Source: Amblyomma americanum
Lineage: Eukaryota; Arthropoda; Arachnida; Ixodida; Ixodidae
Assembly: GCF_052857255.1 (NCBI RefSeq)
Contig: NC_135500.1
Span: 106,091,048 to 106,155,047 of the forward strand
Reading direction: 5' to 3'
Length of the DNA: 64,000 bases
Part shown: positions 45,591 to 59,230 of the stretch, in pieces
Numbering within the stretch: the first letter of the stretch is position 1
Layout of the letters: every line of letters starts with the position of its first letter
Notes under the pieces: model-generated
What the model saw: only the letters and a program-made list of their open reading frames with translations
Database searches by the model: none
What the model was told of the DNA's origin: nothing
Translations under genes and position numbers: made by a program

Positions 45591-46874
45591 CTGCATTTTT
45601 TTTAGGCGAAAGAAAATGGTCTTCAAATAGTCTGCTTTTAAATTCTACTGAGTTTACTGCAGTAGCGCCCACATGTTGAGTGAGTAAATTTTGAATTCTC
45701 GATTTATCCTTTTTCTGAATTCTTCTGCACAGATATTCTGACTGATATTGTGTCGACACTTTCATTCGTAGCTTCAGAAATAAAGCCCAAATAGACAACT
45801 GCGAGGATTTATATTAACACTTTTCATCTCTGCACACTGGTTCCGGTGCTGCTAAATGCGACGTGACTGAACGCGGCACTGTCTTAAGCGAAGTAATGGG
45901 TGCACAAAAAACAGGATCCCCAATGTGTCAACAACGTCGGCGTGTCAAGGTGCTGGTTTTCAACCTCGTAAGAAGTACTTCTGACCGATCGAGGGGAGAG
46001 GACTGACATTGGTGCATATGAGAAGCTATTCCCATCCGCTATTTAGACGCGTGAACTTTGGATCGCATCTCATGCGGCCCCTACACTTACCAGGCAGGCG
46101 CAGCACTTCCTGGGAGCCTCCTTAACCTCCTCGATACTAAGTCCAACAGTGTTAATTCAAATAGTACAGGTCGTCTTGAAAGACAGCTTGCGGCAATTTT
46201 TGCATCAATTACAATTTACACATATTTATTCACCGGCCGTAATAAACCTCACAATATACAACAGCTACCGCTTGACAGCTGCTGGCGCCCAGTCCACGTG
46301 CACGCAGAGCCCCGTCGTTGACACCGCTCTGGACAAAAGCGTATATACTTTGCTATCTGAGATGTCTCTAGAGAAATAAAGTTTCGGCTTTTAAGACGTT
46401 TTTTCTTGTCTTACCTAGCAATGACAATTTCAGAACCGACAAAATATCGCTGATGAAGCCACGGTTCTTTAAATAACAGCACACAGTTGATTTCACTCGC
46501 ATTGGACACTCTTTCGCTTTCTAAAGTTTGGTAATTTTTAGCTGGGGCATGCTATAGACAAAGCGTCGGTTTTTAATCATTCTAGCATCAATGTTTTGTG
46601 CAGTTTTCTGTAGTTGTTATTATACAATCTTGTCCGGTATTTATGTGCTCGGTGTTCTTTTTTTTTGCGAATTACTCTAATTCCTTTTCAGATTAATGAA
46701 CACCAAGCTACAAAAATTAAATAAAGCTGAGGAAGCTGCAAGGAATCAAGTTATAAAAATTAAAATCAATGAATAGATTATTTTGAGGAATAAGAACTTT
46801 CGTTGCGTCCACATTTATCCCTTGTATCCATGGTGGTACGCAAGATATGAAAGTTGCTGCCTTAGCATACTCAC
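45591..46874. other. Intron between exons 2 and 3
   Basis: 1.3 kb, AT-rich; nothing recognised. Confidence 0.7.
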
Positions 46875-47006
46875 CTGTGTGTGTTGTGTGGTCTACAGTG
46901 GGACCGTTGCTCATTTCGGACACCTTGCGTACCTCGAAGCAAGCCCCTTGGCTGCAGTCGCTGGAGACCCACTGGTCGCAGTGGCCATTCTCGAATGTGC
47001 ACGTAT
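46875..47006 (-). CDS. Exon 2: MAM domain 1, N-terminal part
   Basis: The exon carries the MAM opening signature DTCTFENGHCDQW, with the first two conserved cysteines and the Trp after the second. The acceptor is TTTCCCAG and the donor GTGAGTATG; both sides are phase 1 (132 nt). It joins directly to the signal-peptide exon across a 15-kb intron, giving a plausible mature N-terminus. An additional exon in that intron cannot be excluded, but none was recognised and the phases need none. Confidence 0.83.
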
Positions 47007-47905
47007 CTGGGAAAGTACACACAATAGAGTAATGCGTACTCTATTGAATTGCTGTTAGGGGTTCTGCCAAGCAGCAATAAAAAGAAAAACAAAATATTGA
47101 CGGTGGTTTAGCTCTGGTTGTACCTGGAGTGACGCGATAGCTACAGCTGGCCAAGTGGAACTTGGTCACGTGACCAACCACGTGACAGCATGGCGGCGCC
47201 GCCACGGTGAAGGTTCTAAATGCTACCGTAATGTAGCTATCGCTACAAAAACAGATCGTTGATTTGCGTAGTTAGGCCAAATGCGAATTAGGTGTGCTAG
47301 CAGTTCGGTTTTCACTTCGGTTCCGGTGTTTAGATGCAGTGTTCACGGATGGTAGTTTTTGCGATTGTGATAATGGGTTAATGTCCTTGTGCTCGCAATT
47401 GGTGATTATCTTCATTCATAGATCCCTGGGAGTCTTCCTACCGCTCCTGCTGCAAGTCAAGCCATGCTCCACTGCCTTATATGTCAGCTGCTACCATGTG
47501 TCGGATATGGGTTGCTTGAGTTGGGTTGCGATCCAGGCTGCTCTTCCCAAGCAGCCTCATCCTCATTCCACGACTCGACTGGACTAAGCCGCCTGGAGAA
47601 CCTGCTGGATGTGGTTCTCTTCACCCTCCAGGATGTCACAGGTCAGCGGTGCCTCCCACTACTCAAATGACGTGTTTGGCGTCTTTAGGTTTTCGGGTTT
47701 GCTCCCGCACCCCACGAAATGTGGGACAGTGTGGGTCGGCCGCTACACTAGAGGCGGGCGCACGGGTAATGTGTTGAGTACATTCTACTGTACTTATAAA
47801 GGTTTGGCAATGAATTTGCTTCAATTTTTCTGCACGTTGCCGCCTTTTCTCTGAACAGGTATTAATGGGGTAGGGGGAGGCTTTGGCTGTTATTGTTCGA
47901 GAGAG

Positions 47906-48645
<740 letters not shown>

Positions 48646-49739
48646 CTTTCTTTAGATGCCGAAAAAAGGACCTCGTAGGAAATACAACGGTACAATAAAA
48701 TAGATTGGTTGTTTCTGAACCTGCTTACAACCTTACGTAACGCTCTTGACAGCGAATTGAATATTTGAAAATTTGCATAATTCATTTTAGTTGATTCCCT
48801 AATTAAGAGGAATATAAATGCATATTCTGAGGAGCGCCACATGATGGCAAACAATGTGTCATTGATTTCAGCGGGCTGCGGTTTACCATTTTTTTAAATC
48901 CTTGGATCAAGTTAAGTGAAACACCCCGTATAATAGTCCCACTTGCTTATTCACCCGAAAGGCGTACACTGATTTTATACTCTTTGGGTGTTGTTTAACA
49001 AGCTTTCATAAAAATCTTGTTTCATAAAAATATTCTTCTCTTGTTGCTGTTCACTCAAACACCAAAAGCAAACGACCCCACGATAAAATCCATCGAGAGG
49101 CAAAGTACGATGAACCTGATGAAGATAGCTTAGAAAACTCGCATTCCTACGTCTTCCCTGCAATAACACTATCGCTCATATTCCGCCATGAAATATCTTT
49201 TCATTGCCCTGATCAGTTAGAGCGATAAGGATTTCGCCAAAGATATTCGCACTACTGCCGCTGCCAGTGAATAGGGGACAATAGGACGCTGACTAATGCC
49301 AGGGTAATTGCATAGGTGTGAATGCGGTCGGCTCTGACTTCAGCAGAAACAGCACTAATGCACGCACGCCATAAACAATTTCAATTATTTTTGTTAACTT
49401 GAAAAATTCAGTAAAATTAATATATTGCCTATCTTGGTCTGCTTTGTCTCTTAATGTTTCCTGGCATCGACCTGCTATCGTGTTACATTTTGGCGTTCGT
49501 TTCGTACGGCTCATATATGTGGTGATTTCAAAGTGTAATGCCACTTTCTAAGAGCACGTGAAATGAGAACTGAATCCAGTCTGCGCAAAACATTTCGCAC
49601 CCACAGTACGAGACCTGGCTCAGTTTAATCGATCCTGCGCACTGGGCACTTCTCGGTAAGAATGAAACAGTATGTTATACATTAAATGTGCTTTCGTTAA
49701 ATTTTAAAGAAAATGTAATTAGAGTTTAAGAACCGCTTT

Positions 49740-50252
49740 TCTTGAAAATATAGAAAATATAGAAAGTTCAACGCATAAACTGCAAGTCATCCATTATGCA
49801 TATTCTTTTTTATCGCGCACAATAACTGAATGGAACGGTCCACCATCAGACATTGCCACAGAATCTGACATAAGTAAATTCCAACATTTTATTCACTCAT
49901 CTTTTAACTACTGAAAAGGCTTTTTTTTCGGCTGTACTTATTTCAGCGTACTCTTTTCCGACCTTGTCTTCCTTTTTTGTTAACTTTTGCTTCAGCGGAC
50001 TTTTTCCGACGTTTTCTTTTTCTTGCGGTGTTGTGTCATTTACTCCTAAAATTTTCCAGCAATGTACATGTACATTATTTACACTCTTTTTTGGATGCCT
50101 ATTTTTCATTAATATTTGTGATTCCTCTTTGTCTTATTCTAGTGCATTATTATAACATGTAGCCAATGCCTTGTACCCACTTCCCCCCCCCCTCATGTAA
50201 TACCCTCGAATGAGGGCCTTTGGGGGTATTTCGAATAAATAAATAAATAAAT
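49740..50252 (+). mobile_element. LINE 3' end, plus strand
   Basis: The segment at 49825-49910 reads TEWNGPPSDIATESDISKF and stops, matching the tail of CR1-type RT proteins (compare YWNSLPDNI in the element at 24.9 kb). A 3' UTR ends GAATGAGGGCCTTTGGGGGT followed by (AATA)n. Confidence 0.75.
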
Positions 50253-50699
50253 TACTGAAAATTCCTTAAACCGAAGCAGCTTAAGGTCTCTATACTGTCG
50301 GCATATATTTGCGAATCCTTTCTTAAAGTTAAACAAGTACCGTCGCCACGAACAAATATTGCCGCAATGAGGTCAACGAAGCAAAGAAAATCGCGCCGTT
50401 CGTCTGGAGCAGGGCCATGTGTGGCGAACACGCATGGCGCATTTGTTATCGGCATGTTCGTAATCGCAGCGCCGAGCGTTGCTATTTTCAGCTCCGGTGG
50501 CAAGTCACAGTGCTAATCTTTTTTCCCCGCGACTTCCTGCAATAGGATTTTCAGTTTAACTTTCATTTGCCTCGCTTGCGCTCAACATATTTTCTCTCTT
50601 GGATCAGGCCGGTTGATGATAGAGTTTCATTTCTATTCCCACTGACGAAGCGTGATTCTGGCAAACACGCCGAGGCGGAATTTCTTAAAGCGCTGACCA

Positions 50700-50870
50700 A
50701 CAGAGGTGGGAATTTCACCTCAAAAATCTGGACCTCACCTAAACCTCAAAAAGAATTTGCCGACCTCACTCAACCTCAACCTCACTTTTCCTGAGGCAAC
50801 TGCTGACCTCACTCAACCTCACCTCAACCTCAAATTGTGAGGTTGAGGTCGGTGCTTGACCTCAGAAAAA
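50700..50870. repeat. AGGTCA/AGGTTG-rich array
   Basis: Repeated ACCTCA, CAACCTCA and GACCTCA hexamer-like units on the plus strand, then GTGAGGTTGAGGTCGG in the opposite sense. The left edge, CAGAGGTGGG, resembles a hAT-like transposon end. A related array lies at 53865-54075. Confidence 0.7.
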
Positions 50871-51229
50871 AAAAACGAGAAACAAAAGCGATTAAGAAGT
50901 TCTTCAGTTAAAAACAATTCCGAGATTCCTGTCAGACAGGAAGATAAAATGATGGTATTTGTAATAAGGTGTGCACAGATACTATTATTGTGCACGCCAT
51001 AGGAGAAGCGTATAATCTGGTATGAACCCTCAGAGAGTATATGGCCTTCGGGCAGGGGTGTCCCATACGTGGTTACCATCAGTAGGTCGGTGAGTACTTT
51101 ATATGTGTCAATATTTGGTAGCCTGCTTCGTGTATACTTGTTCGTATTGGAAGCCTCTCGCTCATTCACGCACGAACCGGCAATACACCAACACAGACGT
51201 TCTACACCATCTACCAGAAATTGGGAGGA

Positions 51230-51250
51230 GGGGGGGGGGGGGGGGGGGGG
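51230..51250 (+). repeat. Poly-G tract
   Basis: A run of about 21 G, preceded by GGGAGGA. Confidence 0.95.
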
Positions 51251-53184
51251 AGATAGTCACGATACTTTTTTCAGGTTTGAGAATAGTTACCGAATATAAA
51301 GAAACTGGTCGTCGATATACTTTCCAATGTGATGATTATGCAGACACATATCAGTATATATTTCCATTTTCTAGCTCTATCCGGCATAGCGAAACTTCTC
51401 TTTTCAGTCCTCTGTATGTTGAAAACACTTAACTGCGACTGTCGCACACCAACAATGGCACGTTGTATTCATGTCTGTGTAGAAGCGAGCGGCTTCTTTT
51501 ATTATTGCAAAAGCATTAGATGGTCACTTTCAAGGTTATATCCGGAAAAAGTTGTCGGAAAGAAACAGCGCCAAGCAACGTCACGAGCCGACGTGTCACG
51601 CGACGATGATGCTGCCATCAAGCACTTAATTAATACTAATTTATATAATTAGATGACACTAAGATTAATTAGTATGAATGTGCCGTCATACCAGGTCACA
51701 TGACAACGATGTAATGTGCCATCAAACCTATTCACGTGACGACGCTGTAATATGACATCACACCAACTCACGTGACAATGATGTAATTTCTCGTCATACC
51801 AGACCGCCATCCACCCCCTTCCACCCCCACCTCAAGGTTCATATGGATCCGTCATTACTGCACATGCGCCCATGACGCATTACAAAGAGTGCTCACAACC
51901 CGGTCCACATTAACGACATTCAGATCGTCCAGCAGGTAAACCCGCCAGTTCTCATGTATGACATACTGCAAAGATCATGCAATGACACATGCCTTTGACT
52001 CTCGAGATGATGGCGATGATGATGCACCGTTATGAGCCCGGGGAAACCTTATATACCGCTCCCAAATTAAATGTTGTCAGAATATTGATTAAATATTTTA
52101 CCTAACCCAGCAACCGAAGACAATATATATGCGGGAAAATAGGATTTCCTGAAGCTAATAATTAAGGATGATGATATTGATGTTACTGGAAGGTCAAGAC
52201 CCTCCCCCGTTTCCGCCACTTCCATCCATGTGGCGATGGCAATGGTTTCGAAATACTGCGAATTCTCCGATGACTCGATGAACCCGCGGCATTTTGGAAG
52301 AAAGGGCTAGATTATGTCTTTGAACACTGTGCCAACTATTAAAAGCACATGGGTCAAAACAACTGGCCTTGAGTGGGCAGCGTGAACCTCTCTCTGCCAA
52401 TAGCACCATGGCTCTCCGCTAAAATTTTCCCGAGGCGAAATCTTTTTCCGAGCCCCTCCCCACCGCGGGGGGAAAAAAACACCTAAGTACTCATATGTCT
52501 CAACCGAATTCTGGGTACCATTTCGTCAACCAGTCTGAGACAAGCTGATTTAATGTCAATCACTCGTTTTCTTTCAAAACTGAATTAATCAATGGTACGC
52601 CAGCATCCTCGATGTTTTCTACCCGCGAGCACCACGCGAGCATTCTGCGAAGCCGCTTAAGGTGAACGATGGGTCTCTGCAAAATAGTTGCACGAAAGAT
52701 AACGCGTAGTGCCTGGTCATCTGCAAGGCAAGCCGCAAACCTAACTGATCTCATACGAGAAAAAAAAAGAGGTTGATTAAAAACATACAAACAAAAAATC
52801 GCACACTAAAAACAGAAGGGAAGAACAGTGTGCCCCATTAAACGTCATATTAGAAGTTTTGAAACAGCGACTCAGCAGCACAGCGCGAGCATGTAATCAG
52901 TTCCATTCACATATCTTCATTGAAAAAAACGAAAAAGGTCAGCTGCCGCATCACCATACATTCATTATAGTTTTGCATTTTTTCGCCACTGCAACACCGC
53001 TATGCTGGTGCATTCGCCTCGTGTTGTGGTGTTTCTGCATAATAAACGAATTTCTTAGAAGGAACAAGGACCCGCAGACCAAAAGAGAGGTTATTCGGAA
53101 GGATAAAATAGTTAAATTATATTTGAATCTGCTTGCATTACGGAACGGGAATATACAGAATTGGTATGAGATTCGAAAGGGGAA

Positions 53185-53201
53185 GGGGGGGGGGGGGGGG
53201 G
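53185..53201 (+). repeat. Poly-G tract
   Basis: A run of about 17 G, preceded by GGGGAA. Confidence 0.93.
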
Positions 53202-53864
53202 AAGCGATCGAAAGCTTCGACGGTGTTATACAGGATTTTCTGGCTTCGTGTTTTTATAATCAAATCAGCAGGTGTCCTTGTTAGGAACCACATGAATCAC
53301 ATTCTCTCGCCTGTGCCGACTACTGCAGTTTCTGTTAAGCGAGCTTGTAATGTACAGCAGGATCCCCTTTATTCGACAGCATGGCAAGAGCCATGACGTC
53401 AGCGCCGACAACGAGCATGAACACGAAGCAATCTTGCTTGGGGCCATCCGCGCTGCGACGAATTTATTGCGTGCTTGTTGGACTGAACTTATTTGTTGGC
53501 AGCTTCAAACAAAGCTACCGTCAGTCAACGTTAGTTACGCGCTTAGCGCGCTCCCGGGAGTTCGAGCCGACCGGCAGGCAGCTACGGGTGCTACGCCAGC
53601 GGGACAAGGGGGAGGGAGAGTGGCGTGCGGTGACAGCAGCACTCCTTCCGGGAAGACCAGAGGCGTGCGTCTTCCTGTAGGATCGGGCTGCACGGATATT
53701 GCGGCGCAGCACCGGACGGAAACTGAGGGGGAATTGTGGCATCCGGTTGTCCAAACAGGGGAAACCGAACACCAAGCGTCATTGCATGAACACTGCGGTG
53801 ATGTGCTGCAACACCGCTTCGGAAGCGGCACTCGTCGGAGTAAGGCGTGGTAACTGCAAAAAGT

Positions 53865-54075
53865 CCCGACCTCAAAACTTCGACCTCACTGAATGACGAC
53901 TTCACTCAACTTCAAACTCACGCGTGAGGTTGAGGTCTGATTTGCTGACCTCACTCACAAAATTTCGAGCCATCGCCGACCTCACCTCAACCTCACCTCA
54001 CGACGTGCGGTTGCGGTAATTTTGAGCTCTAGGTCGACCTCATGAGGTCGAAACATCATGAGGTTGCTTACCTCT
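53865..54075. repeat. AGGTCA/AGGTTG-rich array, second copy
   Basis: Alternating GACCTCACTCAAC and GTGAGGTTGAGGTC units in both orientations, ending TTACCTCTG. Related to the array at 50.7 kb, in roughly the opposite orientation at its edge. Confidence 0.7.
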
Positions 54076-54176
54076 GCCGGCAATCATTTAAAATATGACG
54101 TTTCGGCCCCGGCGGGGTCCTTGTTTGTTAGTGAACAAGGCCCCCGAAACGTCATTTTTTTAAACGATTGGCCGGC
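54076..54176. repeat. Foldback with GACGTTTCGG arms (Penelope-like relic)
   Basis: The inverted arms run from GCCGGCAATCATTTAAA to ATTGGCCGGC and contain ATGACGTTTCGG / CCGAAACGTCAT. The GACGTTTCGG core is shared with the Penelope terminal repeats at 2754 and 4080. Confidence 0.75.
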
Positions 54177-55557
54177 GCTTGAAGCACTTCCGCCGTGAAC
54201 CTACCCGACCAAATGGGTTTCCATCGAACATCGAATCCTGGATTTCAAACACGCTTAGAGCGTTGGAAAACCTTCCGGTGGCAAACCTCTTTTCATAGAC
54301 CCAAAGCGCAACAGCGAATGTGCAGCCTTTTCGTAAACGTCATTCAAGGTAGTTTCGTTCAGAACTTTGTCACGCGCCAAAGGCTGCAATTTACAAAAAG
54401 AATTTAGGTTTAAAAAGTAACGAATGCAGCATTGGAAAAAGGAGGTGGCCAATACGCCCCATTCAGTGACACACTTCCGTGGTTTCCCTCGCCGCTTGCG
54501 GGGATTTTTCATTACGAAGTTTATTGTAGCTCCATTGCTACCTCATACGCGAAGTTCTCTACACACGCCTGCACACAACTAAATACACCGGCAGACTCGC
54601 CCTTGTCACGTGGTCTCATGACCTCACACAATCTGTCAACCATACAGCGAATTTTAAGACAGGTGCCGGACACCACCGAGTTGTTTCTCCCCGATAGCAT
54701 TCAATGTGACATCTTTAACGGTCGTTCCCTTTACCACGAGTTCTTTTAATGTCCAGCGTCCCGTCGACGTAGCGTAGTTGATTTGAGAGACCCTTGCTAG
54801 CTTTCTAATAAACCTACCCTCGTCAGCATGCGGAGTACAGCGACCGCCCTGCACATTGGCGCGCGGGATGGTCGTGCCTTATATGCAGGAGGGCCGCAAC
54901 AGATTAGAATATTTTAAGCCTTTTGCGTTCATGAAGTGGTACCCTCGCCTCCTGAGTTTCCACATAGTCACTCTACTCGGGGACAGCTTTCAGTGGCTAA
55001 GTAATAGAAGCAAGAAGCCTCAGACGCTGGATTCCACAAGCGTGCTGTTCGCACGCGCGCACGATCCAAAGTCACGAGACGGTGAGCCAGCGGCGCGCGC
55101 TCGTAGCTTGCACTGCAGAGCCACCAGAAGCTGTCCCCTAGTATAGCAATGTCCTTTAAGCTTAAACTACCGCATGTTTTCAGTGTGACGACCTGCACTC
55201 TTGCGGGTGGCTCTTGCGGAGATGGCAGTCAGGTATTGCATGGAAATACCTGTTAGAAAGACTGGTATTATCCTGATGGCGATAGATGAGAGAGGTTTGT
55301 TTTATGCGATTCAATTTGATGTCGCTTCTTCATGGCTTCTACAGCATTCTAGAAGCTATGTACAACATAATTTTTTGGAGAGGTATGTGAGATGCCTTTG
55401 CATGCAATGGACGTAGTCAGGCTGATGATGATGAATTTCTTTGCAATAGATGCGGTAAAGAAAAACGCGCTGAAAAGAAAACAATCGACAGAGGTCTCCC
55501 TGATGGGAAAGTGAGTTTAAGTGTAGTGAGAAAAGAACTCCATCCTAAATTCAGATA

Positions 55558-55635
55558 ACATGACGCTTTGGTACCTACTCGGTTCCACCATCAGGTGTGA
55601 CAGCGGGCGAGTTGCAGCTTGGCTTTATAAGCTGT
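55558..55635. repeat. Solitary degenerate Penelope terminal repeat
   Basis: The order TGACGCTTTGGTACC, ACTCGGTTCC, GGTGTGACAGCGGGCGAG and GCAGCTTGGCTTTATAAGC matches the left terminal repeat at 2754-2882 with many substitutions. No RT is attached. Confidence 0.65.
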
Positions 55636-56948
55636 AGTACAGCCAACCACCGGGTCATTGAACGTAAAGTGTGATTGTAGGAATGAGTAATCGTTCCGGT
55701 AGGCGGCTAACAATCCTCCGCGTCCGTTGAATGAGCCACATAACGCAAGAGCCGCATGTGCAGGCGCTCTTCAGTCTCCAGCACAATGGTTCTGTAGAAA
55801 TACATCAATCCTGCAGTCACGTTCTTCACTACGCTCGGCCACCGCGCTTCGGTCCCTGTCCATTTGTCTGTCACCAGCTTCGTGCTGCTTCATTCTTTCG
55901 CGCAAATTTTTTATTTAGCGAACCGAGCGCTCCGAGTAGGGGATTTTGTAAACCGCTTGGGCATTCTCTTTAAGGCATATTTTGGATGCGCACCCATGTA
56001 AGGCAGCAAACATTCCTTAGCCATGGTAAAGATCTCAGGGGTGGTCCAGATGGCTAAGCATGAAAAGGGTGCAACTTGTTGTCTTTAAGCAACACTTGCT
56101 GCGCGTTCTCAAGTTGCAGCAGGTGAAAATTATTCCAGATTATTCATTTTTTTCTACGCTGCTTTCAATACCTAACCGGGTGTGCTGTCCCTATTCAGAA
56201 TGCATAATGAGGCGATCAGCGTTACAGTAAAAATTTTGTATCGAGCCTTTGTTCATTTCTCTTTTTGCTTCTCTTTCTTATTTCGAAATAAAGTTTCTCA
56301 AGAACAGCTGCAATCTTTTCATAGCCATCGTGGCCACATTGTTACAAAATTCCATGACGTCCAGAGCTCCGCCCACCTCAGACACACTCTGTATTCAACG
56401 TGCGGCGTGTGCGGCTGAAATAGACGCTCATCAACGAGTGTTGACTGCTCGCCGTGGGTATCGCCGCTTGCAGCTTTCCAACTCAGCTGGGTTATCAATG
56501 CTTTTCATGCTACCTCCACTCGGCGCCGCTACTGGTCGAGACAAACGCACACTACTGCGTGGTACTGCTGGGCACCAAAAATAAATCCCTCACTTTGTTT
56601 CTGTATAGCTCAACATACGTCATCTTGTCATTTATAATGTTTTGTAAACCATTTCCGGTCTCTTTTACTCTTCAGATGCATACCGGATCCTTGTCTCATG
56701 CTATATAAATGTATTGCAAGCCAAAAATATCAGCACTGACAGATGAATGAATCACTTCGTATTTTTATCATGCCAACAGGAGAATGAGAGCTGATAAAAT
56801 GATCGCACGCTGTCTAAGAGGTCAGCGCTGATAACATTGTTCGTTTAAAAGAAACCACTCAGGACAAGAGATAAGGAAAAGAGGGAAATAAAAAGCGAAT
56901 ACAGATTTGCACTAAGGTATGTTTTTGGGCGAGTTGGTGAGTGAACGT

Positions 56949-57055
56949 TATGAAGGAACACAGCGCAAAGGAAACGGGACCGAATAGAACACACAGGGCA
57001 GAGTGTGTTTGTTCTTTTCTGTCCCGTTCCTTTAGCGCTGTGTTCCTTCATAAGG
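56949..57055. repeat. Foldback, arms about 45 bp
   Basis: TATGAAGGAACACAGCGC with AAAGGAAACGGGAC on the left pairs with GTCCCGTTCCTTTAGCGC and GTGTTCCTTCATA on the right. Confidence 0.85.
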
Positions 57056-57494
57056 ATGGACTTCACTCTCACTGGCTTGGAGAAAAGCAATCGAGAGCGC
57101 TAGTGTCCCGTTTTGTTTGTAGCTGCCGGAACGATGGTGTGCTTAAGACACCCAATCAGTATTTGATCACTATTTCTGGCAGAAATGGATAGTGCCTGCC
57201 AACTGGCTAACAACTTTGTTCATTTTTTTTTATTTGTCAAATATGCAGGCCCCAAAGCCTGCGTCATTTCTTCCTTTGATTCCTAAGACAACAAGCGTAT
57301 ATCGCATTCTCCTTCTAGTCGCACAACCTTATATCCCACTGAGACGTGCCTCCAGCCACGGGTCACGACGCAGAGCTTTAAAAAATTTTCATCTTCTCTT
57401 GTTTAATTGCATGGGCGTGGCACGGTTTATTTTATTCTTGGCTAGAAACACTGTGCTTATGTATCCTAGAGAGACTGCGCATACTTTCAGTCGC

Positions 57495-57735
57495 TTTTGT
57501 TTGGTTTACAAGGTTTAACGTCTCAAAGTAGCTCAGGCTACGAGGGACGATGTAGTAGAGGACTCCACATAATTTCGGCCGCATGGAGTTTTTTTTAACG
57601 CGCAAATACATCGCCCTGCACGCGCTTCTAACACTTCGCCTGCATCCTAATACGACCGCCTCGGCTGGGCTAGATACCGCGTGTTACAGGTCAGCAGCAG
57701 AACACCATTACCACTGAGCTACCCTGGTGACTCAT
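57495..57735 (-). mobile_element. Diverged tRNA-derived SINE
   Basis: The same layout as the SINE at 20341 (AACGTCTCAAAGTAGCTCAG, then GCACGCGCTTCTAACACTTC) with many substitutions. The minus-strand head ends AGGGTAGCTCAGTGGTAATG. An older copy in plus-strand-reverse orientation. Confidence 0.7.
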
Positions 57736-58802
57736 CATTTAACTTAGGCGTCCTCTTACGTGAGAAACTGAAGTAGTTTGTGCAGGGGTCGATAAGCACT
57801 GTATAGTGAGTGCAAACTGTTTTGCTTTATTAGAGTATTTATAGTTCGCTCTTCATTGCTTGCTAGAATTTTCACAGAACACGCTCCCACCAGATATATG
57901 CGTTACATTGGCTTCTTTATTTCATCACGCACCATTAAATTCAGTATAAATCTGTGCATATTTGCGACTCAGATGCATTGTGTTCGATCAGTGTCGCTTG
58001 TCGCCTTTTCCATGTATGGCCTAATTTTTGTGTTCTGGTCATGTTCTTCGTCAATAAGCGTTGTTCTCTACTGCAACGGCACTAGCGCATGCCTCTGCCT
58101 GAAGCTGGTCAAATGAACGCCTTCTAATTCGAGGAATAGGCAGCTTTGTTTTTGTAAGACTGGAATAACAACATTCAAGCATATGTGTTCGCCCTGTCCT
58201 TTATGATTCAAAAGATTGCATGACTTGCATTTCCTGCCGGCTTCTTTCTTTTTTGAGAAATTGGTACGAAACAGGCAGGCTAAATAGCACTATATCCTGT
58301 CAGAGCATGCTTAGCACTTGTATAGCAAACGAGGGGCTTTAAACTTACTTACACAGGCATGACATTTCCCGCTTTCGAAAACTCATTTAAAAACTGTCAT
58401 TTTTTCCAAACCCGACAAAGCTGAACAGTCCTACCTCTCGTGTATTGTTTAGTTGAAACGAAAATGGGAGAAAAGCACATCTCGCCAGGTAATCAAAAGC
58501 TCAACAGCGTGTGTGCGTGCCTGTGTGCGCGCAACCATAATCGAATTGCGGTGGACAAAGTTCTCTGCAGCACTTAAGGATTGATAACGAAAGGGGTTCT
58601 AAAAAACTCGCTTTCTTTCTTTATAAAGCAAAAGCAATGCAACCCCACTTAAATTGTATAAAATCTGGTTCATATTTACGTGGCTTGATCTAGCATACTC
58701 ATGGTTACAATCCTGGTTTCGTTTTTGACTTTTGTGGGTGTGTGCCTTCAATTGAATATGAATATATTAGAAATAATTCATAAAGACGCTGGAGCAGTTA
58801 CC

Positions 58803-58847
58803 TGAAGGCACACGTGACGAGCGCAAGCGCTCGTCGTGCGTACCTTC
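58803..58847. repeat. Short near-perfect palindrome
   Basis: The arms GAAGGCACACGTGACGAGCGC and GCGCTCGTCGTGCGTACCTTC pair with two or three mismatches across a two-base loop. Confidence 0.85.
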
Positions 58848-59097
58848 AAGTCTTTCGTCCCCGTTTATGAAATGCGGCCATTGCAAGAGCGGCCTTGAAG
58901 ACGATGATAACTATTTACTAAACAAAAAAATGCTCTTGAGCAAATTTCGTGGGTAAAAACTCAAAAGGCGCATCAGATCCGGAAGATTCAAAGCTGTAAA
59001 CTTTTATTCGCCTCTTGGAGTGAAAATAAAACTGGAAACAAAGTAGAATAGCATTAACAAATCAGAAAAGCAAGCTGCCAGGCTAGTTCGTGATGCA

Positions 59098-59230
59098 TGT
59101 TGTTTACTAGGAAGAGCAAAAAACGGACGAGTAACGGAGTAAGGGACAGCGCTTTTGAACTTGTTTTTGTGTCCCCTACTCCATCCATCGTCTGTTTTTT
59201 TTGTTTTTTGCGCTTCCTAGTAAATAACAT
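59098..59230. repeat. Foldback, arms about 40 bp
   Basis: TGTTGTTTACTAGGAAGAGC and AAAAAACGGACGA on the left pair with TCGTCTGTTTTTT and GCGCTTCCTAGTAAATAACA on the right. Confidence 0.8.

Noticed and set aside
53350..53905. Several overlapping 100-167-codon frames on both strands
   Set aside because: The GC-rich local sequence has few stops; frames overlap heavily and none shows a domain.
50701..54075. A single 3.4-kb hAT-like transposon spanning both AGGTCA arrays
   Set aside because: The edges resemble each other in inverted orientation, but the flanking 8-bp sequences do not match and no transposase is seen between them.
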